Below, piece after piece: positions 8,617-16,446 of a stretch of 42,312 nucleotides of DNA. How positions within the stretch are numbered: position 1 is the stretch's first letter; each line of letters begins with the position of its first letter. The notes beneath the pieces were generated by a model, which saw nothing but the letters and a program-made list of their open reading frames with translations, was not told the DNA's origin and ran no database searches. The DNA comes from Candidatus Sericytochromatia bacterium S15B-MN24 CBMW_12 (lineage in GTDB: Bacteria; Cyanobacteriota; Sericytochromatia; S15B-MN24; UBA4093): NCBI GenBank assembly GCA_002083825.1, contig DAZV01000015.1, forward strand, positions 1 to 42,312, given 5' to 3'. A program made the translations under genes and the position numbers.

Positions 8617-8874
8617 GTGGACGTCAACAACTTCCGAACCCTGGGCGAGTGCGATTTCGGGACCGTCTGGTATGTCGAGGGCGAGAACAAAGTGGTGGTC
8701 AACGCCTATCAGGCGGCGCTCTACTTCAGCGTGGACGACTTCGCGCAGTTCGCCCGGATGATCGGGGAGGCCGAGCGGAAGTTCTCGGGCAGCAAGACCC
8801 CTCCCGCCCCGGCACCGGCGGCGGCCTCCAAGATCCGGCAGTTCCGGCCGACGAGTCCTTCGGACGACGACTAG
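8617..8874 (+). CDS. Small protein of unknown function
   Basis: An 85-residue protein starting at a GTG (8617) with AAGGAGTAAGG immediately upstream. The first about 55 residues look like a compact alpha/beta domain (FGTVWYVEGENKVVVNAY, then a helix in VDDFAQFARMIGEAERKF). The tail is Pro/Ala/Ser-rich and ends in three Asp. The N-terminal pattern faintly resembles small proteins of the DUF6686 kind but lacks their cysteines, so I do not assign a family. It is preceded by an unusual repeat-rich leader. Confidence 0.6.
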   Translation: MDVNNFRTLGECDFGTVWYVEGENKVVVNAYQAALYFSVDDFAQFARMIGEAERKFSGSKTPPAPAPAAASKIRQFRPTSPSDDD

Positions 8875-8955
8875 GCCCGCTTTTTTCGTCCCCTCCTCCC
8901 GATGCGTCCCGCTCCGAAAGGAGCTAGGATCACCGAGACGGCGCCCGTCCCACCG

Positions 8956-8985
8956 CGACCCCCTAAAAGGGGCTCGGTCGTTCGG
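8956..8985 (+). other. Hairpin in the leader of the BON-domain gene
   Basis: CGACC-CCCT, a short A-rich loop, then AGGGG and GGTCG form a stem with a small bulge about 45 bases before the BON gene start. The run CTTTTTTCG after the preceding gene (8880-8888) has no clear stem in front of it. Confidence 0.35.
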
Positions 8986-9026
8986 AGTGCATGCGCGTTG
9001 AGTTCGACCGCGAGAGGAGGCCCAAG

Positions 9027-9710
9027 ATGGCAAAGTCCAGCCGGGAAACGGACGTCGACGTTCAAGAGGCGATAGGCGCCGCCCTGACTCGCGAAACGCG
9101 GGTACGCTCCAAGAGCGAGGGCGGCGCCATTTCGTTTCGGGTCCAGGGAGGAACGGTACTCTTGGAGGGACTCACCGACAGCCTGATCGAGAAGCGGGTG
9201 GCCGAGCAGGTGGTTCTCGAGATTCCGGGGGTTTCGCGGGTCGAGAACATGCTTCGCGTCAGGGCGTTGCCCTCGCGTTCGGACGAGGTGATCGCGACGC
9301 AGGTGCGCGACGCGCTGACGGCGGACCCGTACATCGCCGAGCGGGACCTCGTGATCACGGTGAACGGGGGCGCGGTGACGCTCGGCGGACACCAGGACGC
9401 CCTGGCCAAGAAGCGCCTGGCAGGATTGGTGGCCTGGTGGGTTCCCGGGGTGACGGAGGTGCTCAACACGATCGAGGTCCGGCCGGATGAGGAGGACTCG
9501 GACCAGGAGATCCTCAATTCCATCCGGGTGGCCTTCGACAAGGACAAGCTGGTCGACGCCCAGCGCTTCCACGTCGAGGTACGCAACGCCCGCGTGACGC
9601 TCTACGGGCTGGCCGGCTCGGACGCCGAGCGCCACATGGCCGAAGAGGACATCTGGAGCACCTGGGGCGTGCTATGGGTGGATAACCGCGCGCAGGTCGA
9701 GAGCCTGTAG
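9027..9710 (+). CDS. Triple BON-domain protein
   Basis: A 227-residue protein built from three consecutive BON domains (about 8-78, 84-153 and 156-226), each with the pattern of a helix, then V-x-L-x-G, then V..V..V: GTVLLEGLTDS, GAVTLGGHQDA, ARVTLYGLAGS. BON domains bind phospholipid or other ligands and are usually exported (OsmY type) or linked to LysM, but no signal peptide is present here, so a cytoplasmic or membrane-surface role is suggested. The start at 9027 is chosen because GAGAGGAGG (9012-9020) lies six bases upstream; an in-frame ATG at 8991 has no such site. Confidence 0.82.
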   Translation: MAKSSRETDVDVQEAIGAALTRETRVRSKSEGGAISFRVQGGTVLLEGLTDSLIEKRVAEQVVLEIPGVSRVENMLRVRALPSRSDEVIATQVRDALTADPYIAERDLVITVNGGAVTLGGHQDALAKKRLAGLVAWWVPGVTEVLNTIEVRPDEEDSDQEILNSIRVAFDKDKLVDAQRFHVEVRNARVTLYGLAGSDAERHMAEEDIWSTWGVLWVDNRAQVESL

Positions 9711-9770
9711 CGCGATCACCCTTCGATGGGCGGGGGTGGGCGCGCCTGATCGCGCTACCCCCGCCCATCG
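9708..9770. other. Two interleaved inverted repeats after the BON gene
   Basis: TAGCGCGATCA (9708-9718, including the BON stop codon) pairs with TGATCGCGCTA (9747-9757). CGATGGGCGGGGGT (9724-9737) pairs with ACCCCCGCCCATCG (9757-9770). Both are perfect, and the order a-b-a'-b' makes the two hairpins mutually exclusive. No T-tract follows, so this is not a simple intrinsic terminator. Confidence 0.85.
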
Positions 9771-9775
9771 GGTGC

Positions 9776-9805
9776 TTGCGGGACTCGGGGGGGAGATGGG
9801 ACAAT
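9776..9805 (+). promoter_or_regulatory. Possible promoter of the cyclophilin gene
   Basis: TTGCGG (9776-9781) and GACAAT (9800-9805) are separated by 18 bp, about 95 bases upstream of the ppiB start. The match is moderate. Confidence 0.4.
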
Positions 9806-9899
9806 GGGGGCTCCGATCGCATCTCTAAGCCCAAGCGAGAGTGCCATCGACCTTGCCGCGAGGCAAAAGCCCAGACCCGTACCAAGAGAGGATCTTTCG

Positions 9900-10325
9900 A
9901 TGAAAGCCGTGATTTCCACCGCCAAGGGCGACATTACCCTCACGCTCTTCCCCCAGGAGGCCCCCGGGACCGTCGCCAACTTCGCGAAGCTCGCCAAGGA
10001 AGGTTTCTACGACGGCCTGAAGTTCCACCGGGTGATCTCGAACTTCATGGTCCAGGGCGGCTGCCCGCAGGGCTCCGGCTCCGGCGGCCCCGGCTACACC
10101 ATCCCCTGCGAGACCAAGGGCAATCCCCACAAGCACGGAACGGGAGCCCTCTCGATGGCTCACCGCGGCCCTGACACCGGTGGCTCGCAGTTCTTCATCA
10201 CCCACTGCCCCCAGCCCCACCTCGACGGCTTGCATACCGTCTTCGGCGAAGTCGAGTCCGGCATGGACGTCGTCAACGCCATCACGCAGGGCGACACGAT
10301 GGACAAGGTGACCATCGAGGAGTAA
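9900..10325 (+). CDS. ppiB: Peptidyl-prolyl cis-trans isomerase, cyclophilin type
   Basis: A 141-residue single-domain cyclophilin catalysing proline isomerisation in protein folding. The family core is complete: [25 protein letters not shown] contributes the active-site Arg and the F-M-Q-G strand, followed by [16 protein letters not shown] and [11 protein letters not shown]. The length is typical of compact bacterial PpiB, and there is no signal peptide, so it is cytoplasmic. The start at 9900 has AGAGAGGA seven bases upstream; an in-frame ATG at 9804 is less likely because it lacks a site and adds a non-homologous extension. A terminator follows. Confidence 0.93.
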   Translation: MKAVISTAKGDITLTLFPQEAPGTVANFAKLAKEGFYDGLKFHRVISNFMVQGGCPQGSGSGGPGYTIPCETKGNPHKHGTGALSMAHRGPDTGGSQFFITHCPQPHLDGLHTVFGEVESGMDVVNAITQGDTMDKVTIEE

Positions 10326-10332
10326 AGCCAAA

Positions 10333-10358
10333 CGGCCCGCCGGAAATCCGGCGGGCCG
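10333..10358 (+). terminator. Hairpin terminator after ppiB
   Basis: CGGCCCGCCGG and CCGGCGGGCCG form an 11-bp perfect stem around the loop AAAT, followed by AGTTCTTGT. The T-tract is weak, but position and stem fit an intrinsic terminator. Confidence 0.75.
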
Positions 10359-10596
10359 AGTTCTTGTGGCTGTACGGCGTGCTTGCTCGACTAGCGTGCG
10401 AGTTGATGTTGAGAGCTCAGCGGAGCACCTGACGTGGTCCCTTGAATGCATCCGGTCGAAATGTTGGCCTGCCGGGATTTTGTAGGGGAAGTCAGCGGGT
10501 TGCCGGGGGATCGCTGCCAATTTATCCTCACGAAAGGTGGCCATCCAATCTTGACGCGTACACCATGTTGAGGAGAGCCCCCCCCCCGAACGGGTA
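10359..10596. other. Intergenic stretch with a C10 tract, nothing recognised
   Basis: No gene is supported. The minus strand is open and overlaps the cyclophilin gene, but the translated sequence resembles nothing I know. A run of ten C lies at 10578-10587, just beyond the stop codon of the lipoprotein at 10597. GC content falls from here toward the lipoprotein gene. Confidence 0.5.
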
Positions 10597-11322
10597 CTAC
10601 TTATCAACCACAGTCAAGCTGATCAGAGCAACAGGAGTCGTTTCCGCGACTATTACTTCTAGTACCGTTGGGCGAATAATGCGATCTTCGTTACCGGAAA
10701 CAAACTCTGACGGGACAATGAACTTCTGAAACTCCCCTCTGATAGCATACTTCCTCAGAATAATACCTTTTGGCAACTGATTAGGAAGCGACGCACTTGA
10801 TTGATCGTAGTCTAATTGAGAAATTTGGATATTTTCACCAAGCCACCGATTTGCAAGATCCCAAAGGTAATTATCCATTGTACCGGACGAATCCAAGGGA
10901 TTGAACTTCTCAGGCACAGTAACTGAAATTGCGACTTCCGGCGGCATGAGTACACTCTTATCAAGGACCACGCCGACATCAATACTTACGTTTTGGCTCC
11001 CTGCCTGAACTAGCACCTTATATGGATGCACTCTATTCAGATCGCCGGAAATACCGGGCAAGCTTTCCTCGTCAAGACTTAATAATAATTCTTTACCCAC
11101 CTCAAAGTGACGAACGAAAGATTTTTCATCCCCTGAAACCTTGTTTTCGATCGAAATCTTAACATCCGACTGTACATCTAGCTTTGTAATCTCGATCGAC
11201 TCACCCACGTACTCAAATCGATTCACATCTACTTTCACGGAAGAAATAGATCTTCCTCCACCGGGAAAGGAGCAGGATGTCAATAAGGAGGTACTCAAAA
11301 TCAGCCCAAAAATAGCCTTCAT
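10597..11322 (-). CDS. Low-GC lipoprotein of unknown function
   Basis: A 241-residue predicted lipoprotein. The signal peptide ends in the lipobox LLTSC with the lipidated Cys at residue 17. The rest looks beta-rich (SSVKVDVNRFEYVGESIEITKLDV), without a family I recognise. The start at 11322 has AAAGGAGGTG six bases upstream, one of the best sites in the window. Base composition is strikingly different from its neighbours: roughly 43-45% GC by eye against about 65%, with AT-ending codons. This suggests recent horizontal acquisition. No transposase or integrase is visible beside it. Confidence 0.75.
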   Translation of the reverse strand: MKAIFGLILSTSLLTSCSFPGGGRSISSVKVDVNRFEYVGESIEITKLDVQSDVKISIENKVSGDEKSFVRHFEVGKELLLSLDEESLPGISGDLNRVHPYKVLVQAGSQNVSIDVGVVLDKSVLMPPEVAISVTVPEKFNPLDSSGTMDNYLWDLANRWLGENIQISQLDYDQSSASLPNQLPKGIILRKYAIRGEFQKFIVPSEFVSGNEDRIIRPTVLEVIVAETTPVALISLTVVDK

Positions 11323-11412
11323 GATCACCACCTCCTTTACGAATTGAGCAGTGCTTACTGGCACATTGTAAAGCTAACAAACAAGCGATATGATGTAAAG
11401 AATCGATTATTG

Positions 11413-11430
11413 GTATGGGTAGTATGGGTA
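11413..11430. repeat. 9-bp tandem repeat
   Basis: GTATGGGTA occurs twice in tandem (11413-11421, 11422-11430), followed by GGTA, in the spacer between the divergent lipoprotein and GAF-LuxR genes. It could be a regulator binding site or replication slippage. Confidence 0.7.
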
Positions 11431-11458
11431 GGTACTGGTTATTCCAGAGAAGGCAACC

Positions 11459-12397
11459 TTGACACACCCTGGAAATCGGCACTCCGAAGGGGGTAGCCTA
11501 ATCGCATCAGAAGTGTTCGAGCGAATCGTGCCTCGTTCCCCGCTCGAAGAAACCCTCTATCACTGGGTCAACCTCCTCTGCGACGTTTCGGAGCAGGTAA
11601 CTGACCCAGCCGACTTGAGGGATGTCGTCCAGAAGATGCTCGAGGTGACATGCGACCTCCTGGGCGCCGACCGCGCCGTCATCCTCCTCAAGGATCCCCG
11701 CAAGCCGATCACCATAACTCACGAGTACCGCGCCTCGCTCGGACTCCCCTCGATTCTGGGCATGACGCTCAAGCAATCGCCACTCATCGATTCCGTTTTC
11801 AACGCCGAGCGCCCCGTCGTCTTGGAGGATTTCGAGCGAGCAGGCGTCAAGAGCATCGATATCCTCGTCCAAGGAAAAATCAAGAGTACCGTCCTTTGTA
11901 AGCTGAGCTTCCGCGGTTCGCCCTTCGGCATCCTCTCGATCCAGGATTGCGGCGGCGGGCGAGCGTGGACAGCCGAAGACATCGCCCTCACCCGACTCAT
12001 CGGGACGACTTTCGGATTCTACCTGTACTCCCTTCGCCTGAGCGACACCCTGAGCCACGCCACCATGTCCTTCATGGAGGACCTGAAGCTCCTCATCGAG
12101 GCCAACTCGTGGCAAAAGCAGGAGCTTAGGCAGGTCGTCACGGAGTTTCAGGAGCAAACCGCGCCGCTGGATGACGCCTGCCTCATTCCCCACTTCCCCC
12201 ACCTCACGAAGCGCGAGCGGCAGATCCTGCTCAGGCTCGATCAAAAGAACAAGCAGATCGGCCGCGAGCTCATGCTCAGCGAGCATACGATCAAGGGGCA
12301 TGTCGGGCGCCTCATGTCCAAACTGGGAAAAGCCTCCCGCGCCGAGGCCTTCGACCTCGTTCGAAGCGTCCTGAAAGACAATGGCAGCGATCGCTAA
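11459..12397 (+). CDS. GAF-domain LuxR-family transcriptional regulator
   Basis: A 312-residue regulator. Residues about 40-190 match a GAF sensory domain (LRDVVQKMLEVTCDLLGADRAVILL ... GSPFGILSIQD). A helical linker leads to a C-terminal LuxR-type helix-turn-helix (about 250-305: LTKRERQILLRL, IGRELMLSEHTIKGHVGRLMSKLG), the form that binds DNA as a dimer. The ligand is unknown. I use the TTG at 11459 because AGAAGG lies five bases upstream; a second site, GAAGGGGGT at 11486-11494, could serve a later start such as the GTG near 11513. It is divergent from the low-GC lipoprotein and might control it. Confidence 0.8.
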   Translation: MTHPGNRHSEGGSLIASEVFERIVPRSPLEETLYHWVNLLCDVSEQVTDPADLRDVVQKMLEVTCDLLGADRAVILLKDPRKPITITHEYRASLGLPSILGMTLKQSPLIDSVFNAERPVVLEDFERAGVKSIDILVQGKIKSTVLCKLSFRGSPFGILSIQDCGGGRAWTAEDIALTRLIGTTFGFYLYSLRLSDTLSHATMSFMEDLKLLIEANSWQKQELRQVVTEFQEQTAPLDDACLIPHFPHLTKRERQILLRLDQKNKQIGRELMLSEHTIKGHVGRLMSKLGKASRAEAFDLVRSVLKDNGSDR

Positions 12398-12477
12398 AAC
12401 CCTTTGGCCATTTCTCGGTCGTCCCCCGGGGTCGAAGCCGCTAGCATGGTAAGGAGAGATGCCCCAGGGAGGTCACC

Positions 12478-13008
12478 GTGATTTACTATGGACGCGAGTT
12501 GATGAGCCGCCTGGTCTTTGACGCCAAGACGGGAAAACGCCTCGGGAAGGTCACCCAGGTGGTCTGGGACCCGACCAATGGGCAGCTCCTGGGGTTCCGG
12601 GTCGGCGGACCCGAGCAAGCCGAGCAAGTATTCTCCCAGGCCCAGATCGCGGCCATCGAGCCCGGCAAGATCACCATCATCCCCGGCGAGGGGCCCTTCG
12701 TGCCGGAGGCCGAACCCGCGGGCATCGGCAAGCTCCTCGTCACCGACGAGGGCCGGCATCTCGGTCCCATCACCGACGTGATCTTCGACTTCGATTCCCA
12801 GCAGGTGCTGGCCTACGAGGTCATCCGCGAGGGCAAGCCCCTGGTCATCCCGGTGGTCTTGCCGATCCGCGAGACCGAGACCCAGGTCGTGATTCCCGCC
12901 GAGGCGCTCACGCATGCGGCCCCCGACCTCTCGGCCTTGATCGCGCATCGCGACCCCGAGACCGGGACCATCATGTTCCCGCTCTCCGAGGAACCGCCTC
13001 CCCTTTAA
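12478..13008 (+). CDS. Double PRC-barrel domain protein
   Basis: A 176-residue protein with two PRC-barrel domains (about 5-75 and 80-155). The first begins GRELMSRLVFDAKTGKRLGKV and the second GKLLVTDEGRHLGPITDV. PRC barrels occur in photosynthetic reaction centre H subunits, in RimM and in many small proteins that bind RNA, proteins or ligands; here the role is unknown. The GTG start at 12478 has GGGAGGT five to eleven bases upstream. The stop codon overlaps that of the convergent lipoprotein gene by four bases. Confidence 0.82.
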   Translation: MIYYGRELMSRLVFDAKTGKRLGKVTQVVWDPTNGQLLGFRVGGPEQAEQVFSQAQIAAIEPGKITIIPGEGPFVPEAEPAGIGKLLVTDEGRHLGPITDVIFDFDSQQVLAYEVIREGKPLVIPVVLPIRETETQVVIPAEALTHAAPDLSALIAHRDPETGTIMFPLSEEPPPL

Positions 13009-13829
13009 TAACTCTCGATTTGCAGGTCGGAAAACCCCATCTTGTTCCCCGTCGCCCGCAGGGCGAAGAAGTGGGAATACGGCTGGATCAGGCTGTGCTT
13101 GACGGTCGCGAGGACCAACCCGTCCACCGAGACCGTCATCGTGCCGGCCTCGGAATCGACCGCTGCGCTCAGGCGGCGCGGCTGCATGGCCCGCGTGTGC
13201 AACTCGGTCTGAAACAGTGGATGCCAGCCTCGCCACTTCTCGGGCAGGCCCCCGTCGCAGGCCCAGATCTCGGCGGCCTGCGGCTTGAAGACCACCTCGA
13301 CGTAGTGAATCGGATCCAGGTAGAAGATCGGCACACCGAGGTCACCGACCGGCGGATAGTTCTGGGGATGGGCGTCGATCGGGGTGACCGTCATGCTGAC
13401 GCGGTACCTGGCGGGTAGCTCGCCGTTGGGAGTGCCGAAGGCCGTTCCCGCGTACCGGCGAAAGCTCAAGGCCGGAGGGCGGCGGATGTCGTCGTGAATC
13501 AGCGCCGCGCGCGCCGAGGACGAGGCGAGCGCGGAGGAAGCGTCCGCGGGGGAAACGCCCCGAGGCGACACGAACCAGTTGCCGGGATAGAGCCAGGCAT
13601 AATCATGACCGTCCTGCCTCACGTCCCACCAGTCTGCCAGGCCTTGCCGGAAAGGAGCGTCGAGCTTGCCGGGACGGCCCAGCACGCGCGGCCAGGGAGA
13701 AGGCAGCGGAACGGGAACGTCGATCGCGGGAGGCGCCGCCGTCGGCTGGGGATCCAAAGGGACGGGACTCGGCGCCGAGCCGCAACCCAGCAGGCCGACG
13801 AGAAGGCAATGGGCAAGGACGCGCTTCAT
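13005..13829 (-). CDS. Lipoprotein with probable concanavalin-like domain
   Basis: A 274-residue predicted lipoprotein. The signal peptide MKRVLAHCLLVGLLGC ends in a lipobox with Cys16. A Pro-rich spacer (about 17-52) precedes a beta-rich domain (about 55-270) with features of the LamG / DUF1080-like jelly roll fold, for example YRVSMTVTPIDAHPQ, IWACDGGLPEKW and LSAAVDSEAGTMTVSVDG, as in glycan-associated proteins. The fold assignment is inference from pattern. The site upstream of the ATG at 13829 is poor (GGAGG is about 20 bases away). The gene is convergent with the PRC-barrel gene, sharing four bases. Confidence 0.7.
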   Translation of the reverse strand: MKRVLAHCLLVGLLGCGSAPSPVPLDPQPTAAPPAIDVPVPLPSPWPRVLGRPGKLDAPFRQGLADWWDVRQDGHDYAWLYPGNWFVSPRGVSPADASSALASSSARAALIHDDIRRPPALSFRRYAGTAFGTPNGELPARYRVSMTVTPIDAHPQNYPPVGDLGVPIFYLDPIHYVEVVFKPQAAEIWACDGGLPEKWRGWHPLFQTELHTRAMQPRRLSAAVDSEAGTMTVSVDGLVLATVKHSLIQPYSHFFALRATGNKMGFSDLQIESY

Positions 13830-13939
13830 GATCCCATCACGCGAGTTCCTCCGTTCGACGGGAGACGGACGACCCGATCCTAGCGTGGAGGACGGACTGA
13901 GCCTAGCGCAACTCGCCCGCGTTTTTTGAACGGTAGCGT

Positions 13940-14461
13940 TCAGGCGAGCCCGTCGTGGACGTGGACATGACCGCGGTACGTGAGGGTGAGGGCCTCGGGG
14001 GTCTCCCATTCGAGGAAGCCCGCATCGAGGGCCTCCTGCCAGAGCGACGACTCGAGCGCCTCCGTGGGCCAGGTCTCCCGCCAGAAGGCCTGTAGCTCGG
14101 CCGGCGTGTACCGCAAGCGTTGCTGGTACTTCTCGAGGAAGTAAGCAAGGACGAGTAGGCGCTCCAGCAGGGACTGCGGGGATTTGAGCTGCAGAAAGTC
14201 GGTGAAGGTAAGCGTGGACCTGACCTGAAAGGAAGACGAGACCCGCGGCTGGGGCGCCGAGCGGTCCAAGCGGAGTTCAGAGGCCGAGAGGTCGGAATCC
14301 AGGGGATCGGGAACCGAGGGAACGGGAACCCCTGGCGCTTGCAAGGCGGCGGCCTGGACCCAGGGGGCGTAGCGAGCGAGCAGTTCTTCGACGAGAAGGC
14401 GATCGCCCTCCAACTCGATCTCACGCAAACCGTTCTTCAGGCGGATCCGAACCTCGCTCAT
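13940..14461 (-). CDS. Unknown protein coupled to RecN
   Basis: A 173-residue protein that I do not recognise as a named family. The N-terminus (VRIRLKNGLREIELEGDRLLVEELLARY) is a short beta hairpin and helix of a kind seen at the start of several small archaeal and bacterial proteins. A Pro-rich linker (about 42-72) is followed by a helical C-terminal half (DFLQLKSPQSLLERLLVLAYFLEKYQQRLRYTP) that resembles a winged-helix-like or scaffold domain. Its ATG overlaps the recN stop as ATGA, so it is translationally coupled to recN. A link to DNA repair is suggested only by that coupling. Confidence 0.72.
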   Translation of the reverse strand: MSEVRIRLKNGLREIELEGDRLLVEELLARYAPWVQAAALQAPGVPVPSVPDPLDSDLSASELRLDRSAPQPRVSSSFQVRSTLTFTDFLQLKSPQSLLERLLVLAYFLEKYQQRLRYTPAELQAFWRETWPTEALESSLWQEALDAGFLEWETPEALTLTYRGHVHVHDGLA

Positions 14462-16212
14462 TTCCGCTTGCCACCCGGGGTCAAGGGGCGATCGGGCCGG
14501 GCCGCCTCAGGGGACCCCGCGCGCGTCTTGAACGACCGCGCCTTGTCGAGCAGTTCCTGAGCGTGGCTGAGCGCCGCCGGCGAGTCGGCGTCGCCCGAGG
14601 CGAGATGAGCGAGTTCCTTCACGACGGCATCGCCTTCGAGCAGGTCGAGGGCGACGGAGGTGCGCCCCTCGGAGATTCGCTTCTCGATATGCCAGTGGCG
14701 ATCGCCTATCGCGGCGATCGCGGGCATGTGCGTGATCAGCACGATCTGGCTGCGACTGCCGAGACTCGCGATCTTCTGGGCCACCACCTGGGCCGCCCGC
14801 CCGGAGATGCCGGTGTCCACCTCGTCGAAGATCAAGGTCGGCGTCCCGTCCTCGCCATGTAACACGGTCTTGAGCGCCAGCATCAAGCGGGCGAGTTCGC
14901 CCCCCGACGCCGTCTTGGCCAGAGGCCGCGGCGGCTCGCCGGGGTTGGGAGCCAGCATGAACTCGGCCGATTCCGCGCCCTCCGAGGCCATGGCCTCATG
15001 GGGCTTGAAAGCCACGAAGAAGCGCGCCTCCTTCATTCCCAGGTCCTGAAGTTCCTGAGCCACAGCGCCCTCCAGCCGGGAAGCCGCGGCCGAGCGCAGC
15101 GCGGTGAGGCGCGTCGCCAAAAGCTCCAGCGCCGTTTGCGTCTTCTGCATGTCGGCACGAATGGCTTCCTGGCGGCTGGAATCGCTCTCGGCCGTGCCCA
15201 GGTCCTGCCTAATCTGCTCGGCGAGCGCCCACATGTCCTCGGGAGTCGGACCGTACTTGCGCAGCAGGTCGCGCAGCAGATCGAGACGGGCTTCGAGTTC
15301 GCCGAGCCGATGGGGATCGGCCTCGAGGCGCTCCGCGCGGCGGCGAATCTCGCGGGCCGCCTCCGTCAACGTCGCCAACGCTCCCTCCACCGAGTCGGCC
15401 AACTCGGCAAGCTCCGCGTCCACCTCGGCCCCATCGCGCAACGTCGAAAGGACCCCATCAAGCTGGTCCGTCACGCTGGGGACCTCATCTCCGCCGTAGA
15501 GACGCTCGTAGGCTGAGGCAAGGTCCCGTTTTAGGTCCTCCGCGTTGGCGAGAATCAGGCGTTGCGCCTTGAGATCGGCGGCCTCGGTGGGACTGGTGAC
15601 CTCGGCGGCCTCGATCTCGGCGAGCTGGTACTGCCAGAAGTCGCGCTGCCGCTCGCGCTCGGCGGCTGTACGCTCGAGCGAAGCGAGCTCCCCGCGCAGC
15701 GCGAGGATCTTGGAGTAGAGACGGGAGATCTCGGAACGAGCGGCCATGGCCTCGCCGCCCGCGAATTCGTCGAGGATGCGAAGGTGCTCGCGCGAACGGG
15801 TGAGGAGGGTGTTCTCGTGCTGGCCGAGGACGTCGACGAGCATCTCTCCGACCTCCTTGAGGGCGGATTGCGGGACCAGTTGCCCCTCGATACGGCAGCG
15901 GCTGCCGCGCGGCGTGACCTCCCGCGAGAGGGTGAGTTCGCCGTCGATCGCCGGTTCGATGCCGTGGGTTTCGAGGAGGGCGCGCAGGGCGGGGGCGGGC
16001 TCCAGCGCGAAGGTGGCCTCCAGGTTCGCCCGGCTGGCACCCGCGCGGATCAGATCGGTCGCGACCCTTCCGCCGAGCACGGCCAGCACGGCATCGATGA
16101 TGATGGATTTTCCCGCGCCGGTTTCACCGGTCAGAAGGCAGATGCCGGCAGCCAGGTCCAGGCTGAGGGAGTCGATCAGGATGAAGTTGGAGATCCTCAG
16201 CGTCTTCAGCAT
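14458..16212 (-). CDS. recN: DNA repair protein RecN (SMC-like ATPase)
   Basis: A 584-residue SMC-like ATPase acting in double-strand break repair. The Walker A motif GETGAGKS lies at 29-36, followed by two long coiled-coil regions (about 150-240 and 280-400). The C-terminal half carries the ABC signature ASGGELARLMLALK and the Walker B stretch LIFDEVDTGISGRAA, then the H-loop ITHMPAIAAIGD. Length is normal for the family (about 550-585). The start at 16212 gives the standard N-terminus MLKTLRISNFILID. A TACAAT sits only six bases upstream of this ATG and there is no strong Shine-Dalgarno sequence, so the mRNA may be leaderless. Confidence 0.95.
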   Translation of the reverse strand: MLKTLRISNFILIDSLSLDLAAGICLLTGETGAGKSIIIDAVLAVLGGRVATDLIRAGASRANLEATFALEPAPALRALLETHGIEPAIDGELTLSREVTPRGSRCRIEGQLVPQSALKEVGEMLVDVLGQHENTLLTRSREHLRILDEFAGGEAMAARSEISRLYSKILALRGELASLERTAAERERQRDFWQYQLAEIEAAEVTSPTEAADLKAQRLILANAEDLKRDLASAYERLYGGDEVPSVTDQLDGVLSTLRDGAEVDAELAELADSVEGALATLTEAAREIRRRAERLEADPHRLGELEARLDLLRDLLRKYGPTPEDMWALAEQIRQDLGTAESDSSRQEAIRADMQKTQTALELLATRLTALRSAAASRLEGAVAQELQDLGMKEARFFVAFKPHEAMASEGAESAEFMLAPNPGEPPRPLAKTASGGELARLMLALKTVLHGEDGTPTLIFDEVDTGISGRAAQVVAQKIASLGSRSQIVLITHMPAIAAIGDRHWHIEKRISEGRTSVALDLLEGDAVVKELAHLASGDADSPAALSHAQELLDKARSFKTRAGSPEAARPDRPLTPGGKRK

Positions 16213-16218
16213 GGCTTC

Positions 16219-16224
16219 ATTGTA
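16219..16224 (-). promoter_or_regulatory. -10 box abutting the recN start
   Basis: TACAAT reads on the minus strand at 16224-16219, six bases before the recN ATG. Transcription starting about seven bases after the box would begin at or very near the ATG. Confidence 0.5.
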
Positions 16225-16357
16225 CCCCGGAGCCCGGCCTGGCGAGGGAGGTCGCGGATCTGCAAAACAATATTTAACATTGAAGCAAAGCGGCATTATC
16301 GGCGGATCTCTCACATGTCTCCATGGCGATAGGTCGCGGCAGCGACATGGAGTAGGG

Positions 16358-16385
16358 TTGGCAAGCGATCGGCATGTGTTAGAAT
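16358..16385 (+). promoter_or_regulatory. Promoter of the HTH/DivIVA-like gene
   Basis: TTGGCA (16358-16363), a 16-bp spacer, and TAGAAT (16380-16385) with a TGT extension just upstream of the -10. The leader would be about 55 bases. Confidence 0.65.
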
Positions 16386-16446
16386 GGTCCCTAATCACAC
16401 TTATAACCTGTTGGATGCCGCAAGAAACGGTAGGAGTGACCGGTTT

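Noticed and set aside
9708..9770. H-type pseudoknot
   Set aside because: The loop crossing the 11-bp stem would have no bases, which is sterically impossible for full stems; mutually exclusive hairpins are the better reading.
10578..10587. C10 tract as a phase-variation switch
   Set aside because: It lies outside the coding frame, just past the stop codon of the lipoprotein gene, so slippage would not change the protein.
10359..10596. Remnant of a transposase or integrase beside the low-GC gene
   Set aside because: Translations in all frames show no recognisable catalytic motif and no terminal inverted repeats were found.
16296..16303. GCCGATAA on the minus strand upstream of recN as a sigma-28 -10 box
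   Set aside because: The position for the -35 (GGAGACAT) has no match to TAAAGTTT.
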